From NCBI RefSeq assembly GCF_946477055.1, contig NZ_CAMKXG010000066.1, positions 1-14,493 on the forward strand: DNA of 14,493 bases. The letters run 5' to 3'. The notes beneath the pieces were generated by a model. It was not told the DNA's origin, did no database searches, and saw only the letters and a list, made by a program, of their open reading frames with translations. A program made the translations under genes and the position numbers. This DNA is from Lonsdalea britannica. Its GTDB lineage: Bacteria > Pseudomonadota > Gammaproteobacteria > Enterobacterales > Enterobacteriaceae. Below, piece after piece: positions 1 through 5,876 of the stretch; position 1 is the first letter of the stretch; the number at the start of each line of letters is the position of its first letter.

Positions 1-390
1 CACCTGTACTGCCTGCCTATTCTTAAAAGAAATGTGCATCAGCAGGCCCTGCGTGACGTCATCGCCAGCGGTTCAAAAAAATTCTTTTTGGGAACAGACT
101 CTGCCCCTCACCTGCAGCATCGCAAGGAGTCCTCGTGCGGCTGCGCAGGCGTGTTCAACGCACAGGCGGCACTCAGTGCTTATGCCACCGTCTTTGAGGA
201 AATGGGAGCACTGGAACACCTTGAAGCGTTCTGCTCCCTCAACGGCCCACGTTTCTATGGCCTGCCCGTCAATGATGACTTCGTTGAACTGCATCGGGAG
301 CCGACCACCTTCCCAGAGTACATTGATGCCAGAGGACAAAAACTCATTCCCTTTATGGCAGGACAGCAGCTCAACTGGTCTGTCAGGTAA
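1..390 (+). CDS. pyrC: Dihydroorotase, C-terminal part (5' end outside window)
   Basis: Dihydroorotase makes the third step of pyrimidine synthesis, interconverting carbamoyl aspartate and dihydroorotate in the cytoplasm with a zinc site. The frame is open from base 1 and gives 129 residues, about the last third of the usual ~348. It starts [11 protein letters not shown] and carries the family signatures GTDSAPH followed by [10 protein letters not shown], where the Asp is the catalytic/metal-site residue of the amidohydrolase fold, and FYGLPVND near the end. It stops at TAA 388-390. The ATG at 32 opens another frame and is not its start. As in E. coli, dinI and bssS follow. Identification by recalled similarity is strong; the missing N-terminus is only a window edge. 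Confidence 0.95.
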   Translation, partial: HLYCLPILKRNVHQQALRDVIASGSKKFFLGTDSAPHLQHRKESSCGCAGVFNAQAALSAYATVFEEMGALEHLEAFCSLNGPRFYGLPVNDDFVELHREPTTFPEYIDARGQKLIPFMAGQQLNWSVR

Positions 391-397
391 ACCACGC

Positions 398-430
398 CCC
401 TGCCGGAAGGCAGGGAAAACTCGTCTTTCT
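398..430 (+). terminator. Possible pyrC terminator hairpin
   Basis: A perfect 7-bp stem (CCCTGCC 398-404 with GGCAGGG 409-415) closes a GGAA tetraloop 8 nt after the pyrC stop. The following tract is only moderately T-rich (TCTTTCTTCGACTTT after AAAACTCG), so it is a weak rho-independent terminator or a 3'-end stabilising hairpin. Confidence 0.4.
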
Positions 431-445
431 TCGACTTTATGCCTC

Positions 446-474
446 TTGCGTTTTATCAGGGACAACTGTATAAA
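446..474 (+). promoter_or_regulatory. dinI: dinI promoter (-35/-10)
   Basis: TTGCGT (446-451), a 17-nt spacer and TATAAA (469-474) form a reasonable sigma70 promoter. The -10 element matches five of six consensus bases. It lies inside the LexA box, so LexA binding would block RNA polymerase directly. Confidence 0.65.
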
Positions 475-483
475 CAAACAGTC
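464..483 (+). promoter_or_regulatory. LexA (SOS) operator of dinI
   Basis: CTGTATAAACAAACAG at 466-481 has the CTG-N10-CAG form of the LexA box, with an A/T-rich centre. It overlaps the -10 element and sits 18 nt before the dinI start, as expected for this SOS gene in enterobacteria. Confidence 0.88.
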
Positions 484-499
484 CCGTATGGAGGTCATT

Positions 500-751
500 A
501 TGCGTGTTGAAGTCACTGTAGCAAAAACCGTTAAGTTGCCCGCCGGCGCCATTGACGCCCTGACCAAAGAATTGAGTCACCGCATTCAAACACATTATCC
601 GGACACCTCTGTTTTGGTGCGTTATGCCGGGTCGAATAATCTCAGTGTTTTCGGTGGCAATAAGGATGACAAAGAGAAAATCACCGAGATTTTGCAAGAG
701 ACTTGGGAAAGCGCTGACGATTGGTTTCTTTCAGAAGTCGACACAGAGTAA
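500..751 (+). CDS. dinI: DNA-damage-inducible protein DinI
   Basis: DinI is a small cytoplasmic SOS protein that binds RecA filaments and tunes LexA and UmuD cleavage. The product is 83 residues (E. coli 81). It starts MRVEVTVAKT, has the PAGAIDALTKELS helix, and ends with the acidic C-terminal helix EILQETWESADDWFLSE typical of the family, which mimics DNA for RecA. The frame is open far upstream, but the ATG at 500 is chosen because GGAGG at 490-494 precedes it and the homologous N-terminus begins there. Regulation by LexA is shown by the operator at 466-481. The gene follows pyrC in the same order as in E. coli. No clear terminator is seen after it. Confidence 0.96.
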   Translation: MRVEVTVAKTVKLPAGAIDALTKELSHRIQTHYPDTSVLVRYAGSNNLSVFGGNKDDKEKITEILQETWESADDWFLSEVDTE

Positions 752-1188
752 AGGTCGTCAGTTCTCATTTTTTAGTCCTTTGCCTGTTATTCTTGCTTCG
801 TTTTTTCACTGCAACCTTCTCTTTTTGTCATGAATGCACTCGGTTCTCTGGATAGAAAATTCGAGTGCTATTGAATTAGATCGGCAATATTCTCAATAGC
901 GTCTTATCAAAAGAATAAAAATTGCTTATTTCTGAGCAAATAGGCTCAAAAGAATTTGAATTCTAAGTCTATTCTAAGCCAGCGAAGGTTGATTTATTTT
1001 TGGCCTGACCACACTCCCGCGATCAACTGGTCAAATAAAGAACAAAAAAACGACCTGCTTTGCGATTGTTTACAATAAAATTCCATAAATGCAGTCAGGA
1101 GCGATATACTGATTAAGTCATTGTAGATAGGAGTCACCTAGAACCTCGTTTAGTCACTCATGCCAGTAACTAGTCATAAGGGGTAATC
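752..1188. other. dinI-bssS intergenic region with dyads
   Basis: AT-rich, with no convincing gene. Visible structure: inverted repeat GCACTCG (836-842) / CGAGTGC (862-868); TTGCT/AGCAA near 922-939; and two overlapping dyads at 988-1039, GTTGAT/ATCAAC (988-993, 1022-1027) and GACCA/TGGTC (1007-1011, 1028-1032), which compete for the same bases. Five AGTCA pentamers fall between 1093 and 1176. A -10-like TATACT lies at 1105-1110. Confidence 0.5.
1081..1110 (+). promoter_or_regulatory. Candidate bssS promoter
   Basis: TATACT at 1105-1110 matches five of six bases of a sigma70 -10 element; TTCCAT at 1081-1086, 18 nt upstream, is a poor -35. If used, transcription would begin near 1117 and give a leader of about 70 nt before bssS. 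A better-spaced alternative was not seen. Confidence 0.35.
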
Positions 1189-1443
1189 ATGGATATAAAA
1201 AGTGAAGTTATTCAAACACATCCACTTGTGGGTTGGGATATCAGCACCGTTGACAGCTACGATGCAATGATGATCCGCTTACACTACCTCTCTACCGCGG
1301 ACCAGGCTCCCGATGAAGCTCAGGTTGATCGTACTTTGTGGTTAACCACCGATGTGGCAAAGCAACTCATTAACATTCTTGAAGCAGGCATTGCCAAAAT
1401 CGAATCAAATGAATTTGAGCCCATTGATTATCTAAAGCATTAA
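1189..1443 (+). CDS. bssS: Biofilm regulator BssS
   Basis: BssS (YceP) is a small cytoplasmic protein linked in E. coli to biofilm formation and indole/AI-2 signalling; its biochemical function is not known. The product is 84 residues, the same length as E. coli BssS, and shares the near-invariant N-terminal block VIQTHPLVGWDISTVDSYDA, the TLWLTTDVA-QLI segment and ILEAGIAKIES. Divergence is confined to the middle and the last ten residues. The start ATG has AAGGGG at 1178-1183, 5 nt away. A strong terminator follows at 1479. It is transcribed alone, after dinI. In E. coli solA lies on the far side; here it is absent. Confidence 0.95.
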   Translation: MDIKSEVIQTHPLVGWDISTVDSYDAMMIRLHYLSTADQAPDEAQVDRTLWLTTDVAKQLINILEAGIAKIESNEFEPIDYLKH

Positions 1444-1478
1444 ATTTTCTTTTTATGTAGTGCGTTATTATCACCATA

Positions 1479-1509
1479 GACACCGCCTCCTATGGCGGTG
1501 TCGTCTTTT
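1479..1509 (+). terminator. bssS terminator
   Basis: Perfect 9-bp stem GACACCGCC (1479-1487) / GGCGGTGTC (1494-1502) with a 6-nt loop, followed by GTCTTTTA. It begins 35 nt after the bssS stop. Confidence 0.88.
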
Positions 1510-1598
1510 ATATCAATATAAAATCGCGCCATCATTTCAATAATTCACATCTCTAATTATTTTTATTCCCGATAAGTTGCTCACAGTTTAAAAATTGA

Positions 1599-1694
1599 GG
1601 CATTTTTATTTTTCGCATCGAGGTCGATGACGACTATTATTTAAGCAATCCACACGATGAACTGAATGAGATGGGGATGGCTTATTCAAAATGA
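1599..1694 (+). pseudogene. Start-less 31-codon open frame, possible gene remnant
   Basis: Between an in-frame TGA (1596-1598) and TGA (1692-1694), the frame reads GIFIFRIEVDDDYYLSNPHD and continues ELNEMGMAYSK. It looks protein-like (charged, mixed composition) although the surrounding DNA is very AT-rich, and a hairpin with a T-rich tail follows 24 nt later. There is no ATG, GTG or TTG near the 5' end and no ribosome site; the ATGs near codon 26 are too late. It may be the tail of a decayed gene, or chance. I do not recognise a family. Confidence 0.25.
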
Positions 1695-1717
1695 TTGATA
1701 AATAAAATCATCATGTT

Positions 1718-1750
1718 AAAAGCAATAATTTTGTATTGCTTTTATTTTTA
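1718..1750 (+). terminator. Terminator-like hairpin before yceJ
   Basis: Perfect 10-bp stem AAAAGCAATA (1718-1727) / TATTGCTTTT (1734-1743) with a 6-nt loop, then ATTTTTA. The form is that of a rho-independent terminator, although the stem is AT-rich. Nothing intact lies between it and the bssS terminator, so it may belong to a lost gene or act as an attenuator upstream of yceJ. Confidence 0.5.
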
Positions 1751-1805
1751 CCTGTGTTTAATTTCCTCCTGACTTAATAGCAACTTCACGATAAGGAATG
1801 TGGTC

Positions 1806-2360
1806 ATGCTTTGGCGCAATACGTCATCTCAATATGGTCATATCAGCGTGCTGCTTCACTGGCTCGTGGCACTGGCCGTCTACGGCATGTTTGCGCTAGG
1901 CCTGTGGATGGTCTCGCTGGGCTATTACGATACCTGGTACCACAAGGCGCCTGAGATACATAAAAGTATTGGTATACTGCTTTTTCTTGTCGTGCTGTTC
2001 AGGGTGATATGGCGCAAAATCAGCCCCGCACCTTCGCCGCTGGCCAGTTATTCACGGCTAACCCGAATAAGCGCCATGCTCGCGCATATCCTGCTTTATC
2101 TTCTGCTGTTCAGCCTTCTCATCAGCGGCTATCTCATTTCCACCGCAGAAGGCCAGCCTATTTCAGTCTTTGGCTGGTTTTACGTTCCTGCCACGCTTAG
2201 CGGAATCAGGGATCAGGCTGATATCGCCGGAGACATCCATTTTTATCTTGCGTGGGGTATCGTCATTTTGTCGGTTCTGCATGCATTAGCAGCACTAAAG
2301 CATCACTTCATTGATCGTGACGGCACGTTAAAGCGGATGTTGGGACGCAGCGTCCATTAA
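1806..2360 (+). CDS. yceJ: Cytochrome b561 family protein YceJ
   Basis: A four-helix inner-membrane di-haem b protein expected to pass electrons between quinones and a periplasmic partner. The 184-residue product has hydrophobic segments near 14-35, 55-70, 90-112 and 146-166. Candidate haem-ligand histidines are H18 (LLHW), H52 (IHKSIG), H145 (DIHFYLAW) and H159 ([10 protein letters not shown]). The block [12 protein letters not shown] is a strong YceJ signature. The frame also allows GTG at 1800, but ATG 1806 is preferred: AAGGA at 1793-1797 is 8 nt before it. yceI follows after 26 nt, so the two are cotranscribed as in E. coli. Its electron acceptor is not known. Confidence 0.92.
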   Translation: MLWRNTSSQYGHISVLLHWLVALAVYGMFALGLWMVSLGYYDTWYHKAPEIHKSIGILLFLVVLFRVIWRKISPAPSPLASYSRLTRISAMLAHILLYLLLFSLLISGYLISTAEGQPISVFGWFYVPATLSGIRDQADIAGDIHFYLAWGIVILSVLHALAALKHHFIDRDGTLKRMLGRSVH

Positions 2361-2386
2361 ACCTCGGGATTGTTAGGAGAAAACCA

Positions 2387-2965
2387 ATGTTAAAGAAAAC
2401 GCTATTGGGTTTGTTACTGGCTTCATCAGTTTCCTACGCGGGCTCCGCCCTTGCTGCGGATTATAAAATTGATAAAGAAGGCCAGCATGCCTTCATACAA
2501 TTTCGAATCAAACACTTGGGCTACAGCTGGCTGTATGGCACGTTCAAGGATTTCGATGGAACCTTTACTTTTGACGAAGCGAATCCCTCTGCAGATAAAG
2601 TGAATGTGACGATCAAAACCGACAGCGTAGACACCAATCATGCTGAGCGTGATAAACATATCCGTAGTGGCGATTTCCTGAACGTGGCGAAAGCGCCTTT
2701 AGCGACCTTTACTTCCACCGAAGTGAAGAAGCAGGGTGAAGATTTGGATATCACCGGCAATCTGACATTAAACGGCGTCACCAAACCGGTCACGCTGGAT
2801 GCCAAGCTGCTGGGACAAGGGGACGATCCCTGGGGCAACTACCGCGCAGGCTTCGAAGCCACAGGTAAGATCAAGCTCAAAGACTTCAACATCACGACGG
2901 ACTTGGGGCCCTCTTCACAAGACGTTGAGCTCATTATTTCACTTGAGGGTGTGCGTCAGAAATAA
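2387..2965 (+). CDS. yceI: Periplasmic YceI-family protein
   Basis: YceI proteins form a lipocalin-like beta barrel that binds polyisoprenoid-type ligands; the E. coli protein is induced by high pH and osmotic stress, and its true job is unclear. The product is 192 residues (E. coli 191) with a signal peptide: KK, a leucine-rich core, and probable cleavage after SALA-A before [12 protein letters not shown]. Family motifs visible are [20 protein letters not shown], the [13 protein letters not shown] block and [20 protein letters not shown] is 7-8 nt before the ATG. It is the second gene after yceJ, which suggests electron transfer or isoprenoid-quinone handling across the inner membrane (inference). 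A terminator follows at 2977. Confidence 0.96.
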   Translation: MLKKTLLGLLLASSVSYAGSALAADYKIDKEGQHAFIQFRIKHLGYSWLYGTFKDFDGTFTFDEANPSADKVNVTIKTDSVDTNHAERDKHIRSGDFLNVAKAPLATFTSTEVKKQGEDLDITGNLTLNGVTKPVTLDAKLLGQGDDPWGNYRAGFEATGKIKLKDFNITTDLGPSSQDVELIISLEGVRQK

Positions 2966-2976
2966 TTCAGCCAAAA

Positions 2977-3006
2977 GAGAGCCCCTAACGGGGGGCTCTT
3001 TCTTTT
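2977..3006. terminator. Bidirectional terminator between yceI and trhO
   Basis: GAGAGCCCC (2977-2985) pairs with GGGGCTCTT (2992-3000) around TAACGG; in the plus sense TTTCTTTTT follows. On the minus strand the 5' A-run (2973-2976) gives a short T tract, so the same hairpin could end trhO, whose stop is at 3018-3020. Confidence 0.85.
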
Positions 3007-3017
3007 TCTGAACGTTG

Positions 3018-4076
3018 CTACGCTTTCTCACCCTTCGTGGGCGTCGGCAGAACCGTATGCAGCAATCCGCGGGATTTATTGAAGATCTTCATTCCGGTTT
3101 CCCTTTCACGCCTCAGCTTGCGCTGTTCATCCAGCGGCAGCGTGATTTCCTCCTGACAAGCAGGCCCACAGCAACCCTCATATTTTTCCGCACACTGCGG
3201 ACACTGTATAAAGAGCAGATGACACCCTTCATTACGGCAGTTGGTGTGCGTATCGCATGTGGCGCCACACTGATGGCAATGAGCAATCACCTCTTCGGAG
3301 ACCCGCTCGCCCATACGCTCATCAAAGACGAAGTTTTTACCTATGAACTTGAGGGGAAGTCCCTGAGCCTTCGCCTGACGCACATACTCAATGATCCCGC
3401 CTTCGACATGGAACACGTTTTTATACCCATGATGCAGCATGTACGCGCTGGCTTTTTCACAACGAATACCACCTGTGCAATACATGACGATGTTCTTTTC
3501 ACGATCGTCAGCCAACATTTCCGCGGCCATAGGCAGCTGCTCACGAAAGGTATCAGACGGCACTTCCAGCGCATTTTCGAAGTGGCCCACTTCATATTCA
3601 TAATGGTTGCGCATGTCGACAAACACCGTCGAAGGATCTTCCGCCATCCGGTTGACCTCTTCGGCTTTCAGATAATGACCCACCTGTGACGGGTCAAACG
3701 TAGGATCATCAATCCCATCGGCCACAATCCGCTCGCGCACCTTCATCCTTAATACCCAAAATGATTTACCGTCATCTTCCAGCGCAATATTCAGCCTGAT
3801 GTTGTTCAGTGCAGGATGCGACTGATACAAACGCGTTTTAAACGCGTCGAACAGGCTTTGGGGAACGCTAATCTGCGCATTGATCCCCTCTTTGGCAATG
3901 TAGACACGACCAAACACGTTCATTTCAGTCAACGCCATGTAGAGTGCGTCGCGAAATGCCTGGGGTTCATCCAACTGGAAGTATTTATAGAAGGAGACCG
4001 TGGTGCGAGGCTCGGTTTCAGCAAGCATGCGCGCCTTCAGTTCCTCATTGGAAACACGGTTATGTAACACTGGCAT
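3018..4076 (-). CDS. trhO: tRNA uridine 34 hydroxylase TrhO (rhodanese fold)
   Basis: TrhO (YceA) is an oxygen-dependent tRNA hydroxylase that helps make 5-hydroxyuridine at wobble position 34. The 352-residue product (E. coli 350) has an N-terminal acylphosphatase-like part (about 1-120: [14 protein letters not shown]), a rhodanese domain with the catalytic loop C200-TGGIRC-EKA, and a C-terminal Cys-rich segment (C267, C270, C274, C280, C285, C292, C295, C302, C303, C307), probably zinc binding. The frame extends 12 codons upstream, but MPVLHNR at 4076 is the start by homology, with AGGA 9 nt before it. It is convergent with yceI and divergent from lpxL, as in E. coli. Confidence 0.96.
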   Translation of the reverse strand: MPVLHNRVSNEELKARMLAETEPRTTVSFYKYFQLDEPQAFRDALYMALTEMNVFGRVYIAKEGINAQISVPQSLFDAFKTRLYQSHPALNNIRLNIALEDDGKSFWVLRMKVRERIVADGIDDPTFDPSQVGHYLKAEEVNRMAEDPSTVFVDMRNHYEYEVGHFENALEVPSDTFREQLPMAAEMLADDREKNIVMYCTGGIRCEKASAYMLHHGYKNVFHVEGGIIEYVRQAKAQGLPLKFIGKNFVFDERMGERVSEEVIAHCHQCGATCDTHTNCRNEGCHLLFIQCPQCAEKYEGCCGPACQEEITLPLDEQRKLRRERETGMKIFNKSRGLLHTVLPTPTKGEKA

Positions 4077-4234
4077 GGTGTACGATCCTGTTTTACGTGA
4101 GGTTAACGACATTAATTCTGTGTTAGCATTTTGTTGCTAGCACAATAGCGCGGCATGATACACCAGCGTTTAGCCTCTGTCAGTCGGAGAGAACCCCCTA
4201 AGAAATATCAATGCGAGCTACACAAGGAGATTTG

Positions 4235-4267
4235 ATGACTAGTTTCAACGTGAGGGTTTCGTCATAA
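4235..4267 (+). CDS. Candidate 10-residue leader peptide upstream of lpxL
   Basis: ATG ACT AGT ... TCA TAA encodes MTSFNVRVSS. It has a near-perfect ribosome site, AAGGAG at 4224-4229, with 5-nt spacing, better than that of lpxL itself. An inverted repeat (4284-4302) follows 16 nt after the stop. This would fit a regulatory leader peptide or uORF, or the surviving start of a deleted gene. No amino-acid run typical of an attenuator is present. Translation is not proven, and a transcript covering it must begin upstream of 4220. Confidence 0.35.
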   Translation: MTSFNVRVSS

Positions 4268-4326
4268 TACTGCCCTCTTGTGATTGGTGACCGTACCACC
4301 AAAGGTCAAAAACCATCGCGAACCGA

Positions 4327-4335
4327 TGCTATGAT
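4327..4335 (+). promoter_or_regulatory. Candidate extended -10 promoter of lpxL
   Basis: TGCTATGAT has the TGn extension plus TATGAT (4330-4335), five of six consensus bases. No good -35 lies 17 nt upstream, as is common for extended -10 promoters. It would give a leader of about 140 nt for lpxL that does not include the small ORF at 4235. Confidence 0.4.
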
Positions 4336-4483
4336 AGGCGTCTGACTAAATCCGTATAAAAATCAGCTTATAGCACATTTCAAATGCGCCATTAAACGCC
4401 ATATTCAACTACTCTTCGGAGTGGTGTTCTGAAAATTCCATTAACACAAGGCGTGATTTACCGCCGTTTTCGATATAAAGGCC

Positions 4484-5404
4484 ATGACGACAATCCCCTC
4501 ATTCAACCGTTCGCTGTTGCATCCGCGCTATTGGCTTACCTGGCTGGGCATAGGCATCCTTTATCTGGTCGTCCTGCTTCCTTATCCGATCATTTACCGC
4601 TTAGGGACTCATCTTGGCCGGCTATCAATGCCCATATTGAAGCATCGTGTCCAGATTGCTCGACGCAACCTGGAATTGTGTTTTCCCGACATGTCCGCCG
4701 AGAAGCGGGAAGCGCTGGTACGTAGCAACTTCGAATCAGTCGGCATGGGCGTCATGGAAACCGGTATGGCGTGGTTCTGGCCAGACTGGCGCATCGCACG
4801 TTGGTTTAAGGTCTCCGGCCTGGAGAATATGCAGCCCCTGCGCGAACAGAATCGAGGGATATTGCTGATCGGGATTCATTTTCTCACGTTGGAACTCGGG
4901 GCTCGCATTTTTGGCATGCAAAACGCCGGGATCGGCGTGTATCGTCCGAATGACAATAAACTGATTGACTGGCTGCAGACTTGGGGCCGCATGCGGTCAA
5001 ACAAGTCCATGCTGGACCGCAAGGATTTAAAAGGCATGATCCGCTCCCTTAAACAGGGAGAAATATTATGGTATGCCCCTGACCACGACTATGGCCCGCG
5101 CAGCAGTGTGTTCGTCCCGTTGTTTGCGGTCGAAAAAGCCGCGACTACGGCTGGCAGCTATATGCTGGCCCGGAGCGCAAAACCAGCGGTCGTTCCCTTT
5201 GTCCCCCGCAGACTGCCTAACGGCAAAGGTTATGAGCTCATCATTCAGCCCGCAGAACTAGACATACCGGTAGAGAATGAAATCGCTACGGCCACCTGGA
5301 TGAACCATATCATTGAGCAAAATATCATGCTGGCTTGCGATCAGTATATGTGGCTGCACCGCCGATTTAAGACGCGTCCCCAGGGTGAATCCTCTCTGTA
5401 TTAG
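4484..5404 (+). CDS. lpxL: Lipid A lauroyl acyltransferase LpxL
   Basis: LpxL (HtrB) adds the first secondary acyl chain (laurate) to Kdo2-lipid IVA at the inner face of the inner membrane. The product is 306 residues, exactly the E. coli length. It has one N-terminal membrane segment (about 17-38), the catalytic HX4E motif as H132-FLTL-E137, and the family blocks [23 protein letters not shown] and [19 protein letters not shown], ending [13 protein letters not shown]. The blocks favour LpxL over its paralogue LpxP, but substrate choice cannot be read from sequence. The start is fixed by homology ([12 protein letters not shown] follows); the ribosome site AAAGG is only 2 nt away, so initiation may be modest. 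Monocistronic. mdtG, next in E. coli, is absent. Confidence 0.94.
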   Translation: MTTIPSFNRSLLHPRYWLTWLGIGILYLVVLLPYPIIYRLGTHLGRLSMPILKHRVQIARRNLELCFPDMSAEKREALVRSNFESVGMGVMETGMAWFWPDWRIARWFKVSGLENMQPLREQNRGILLIGIHFLTLELGARIFGMQNAGIGVYRPNDNKLIDWLQTWGRMRSNKSMLDRKDLKGMIRSLKQGEILWYAPDHDYGPRSSVFVPLFAVEKAATTAGSYMLARSAKPAVVPFVPRRLPNGKGYELIIQPAELDIPVENEIATATWMNHIIEQNIMLACDQYMWLHRRFKTRPQGESSLY

Positions 5405-5418
5405 CCCTTTCTCCTACT

Positions 5419-5444
5419 GCTGTGGATGGATGCCCATCCGCAGC
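5419..5444 (+). terminator. Hairpin 15 nt after lpxL
   Basis: GCTGTGGATGG (5419-5429) pairs with CCATCCGCAGC (5434-5444), 11 bp with one wobble and an ATGC loop. No T tract follows, so it may be a rho-dependent 3' end or stabiliser rather than a standard terminator. Confidence 0.45.
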
Positions 5445-5514
5445 TGATAAATGGATGACAGAAGAACCCCGAATCCTTTCTTACCCTGCTCGACGCGAAC
5501 AAAACCGTAAGTGT

Positions 5515-5800
5515 CAAAATCCGTCTTCATAGAAGGCGGCTTTGACTCAGCCCCCTAAAAAGGGGCTTAAACACGATTCTTCCATCCCCCCAGTCGCATC
5601 TGTCTTTCCACTTTCTCTTTCGCTACTTTGTCCTGAAACCTGACATATCTGCGAATGATCTCTTCGTTCTCTCCTACCGAGTCCACGAAATACCCTCTTT
5701 GCCAAAACTGGTTTCAAACTGGGACAGTATTTAGCATGAGCATCCTACGGGCAAAGCCCCACAGGAACGATCACCACCTCCATAGGCGGTGGTTTAAGAG
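5515..5800 (-). mobile_element. Internally deleted IS200/IS605-type element (relic)
   Basis: Read on the minus strand, this stretch has a left palindrome (plus coordinates 5773-5793), a C-terminal transposase fragment (5567-5713) and a right palindrome (5521-5539). Both palindromes have a stem of 8-9 bp interrupted by one mismatch or wobble and a 3-nt TAT loop. Paired subterminal hairpins like these are what Y1 transposases bind in place of terminal inverted repeats. Another hairpin, AGCCCC/GGGGCT (5549-5567), follows the transposase stop. Intact members are about 700 bp, so most of the transposase is missing. Exact ends cannot be set from one copy; the limits are approximate. Confidence 0.7.
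5567..5713 (-). pseudogene. tnpA: Truncated IS200-type transposase TnpA, C-terminal fragment
   Basis: The last 48 codons of a Y1 (HUH) transposase remain: NQFWQRGYFVDSVGENEEII then RRYVRFQDKV and an RQMRLGGWKNRV tail ending in TAA. FW-RGYFVDSVG is a hallmark of the family, and the Tyr in RRYVRFQ is at the position of the catalytic tyrosine of the C-terminal helix. The HUH motif, which lies in the N-terminal half, is missing, and a TGA (5714-5716) closes the frame upstream, so no active enzyme can be made. Confidence 0.8.
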
Positions 5801-5810
5801 TGACAAATAA

Positions 5811-5841
5811 AAAAAGCCCGATGATATTCATCGGGCTTTTT
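5811..5841 (-). terminator. opgGH terminator
   Basis: AAAAAGCCCGATG (5811-5823) pairs perfectly with CATCGGGCTTTTT (5829-5841) around a short loop. On the minus strand it ends in a run of seven or more T, 36 nt after the opgH stop. The plus strand also has a T run, so it may work both ways. Confidence 0.92.
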
Positions 5842-5876
5842 CGCTATACCGGTATTAACTACTCAACCGAGTCACA

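Larger units (their letters stand above)
1510..1805. other. bssS-yceJ intergenic region (no solA)
   Basis: AT-rich stretch where E. coli carries solA and yceO. Neither is recognisable here. It holds a start-less open frame (1599-1694), a terminator-like hairpin (1718-1750) and the yceJ ribosome site. No convincing promoter for yceJ was identified. Confidence 0.5.
4077..4483. other. trhO-lpxL divergent intergenic region
   Basis: Holds the control signals of trhO (minus) and lpxL (plus). Visible: near-palindrome TGTTAGCA (4121-4128) / TGCTAGCA (4135-4142), close to where a trhO promoter should be; a small ORF with a strong ribosome site (4235-4267); inverted repeat TTGGTG/CACCAA (4284-4302); and an extended -10 element at 4327-4335. 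The lpxL ribosome site AAAGG (4477-4481) is unusually close, 2 nt, to the ATG. Confidence 0.55.

Noticed and set aside
1160..1186. 8-codon ORF (MPVTSHKG) ending 2 nt before bssS
   Set aside because: No ribosome site at a usable distance; it would only serve as a leader by assumption.
3015..3689. 224-codon plus-strand frame
   Set aside because: Antisense shadow of trhO, which is a certain gene with matching family motifs.
5761..5800. The 5773-5793 palindrome as a possible terminator of lpxL
   Set aside because: No T tract follows, it is 370 nt from the gene, and its TAT loop and interrupted stem match the palindrome at the other end of the IS200-like relic.
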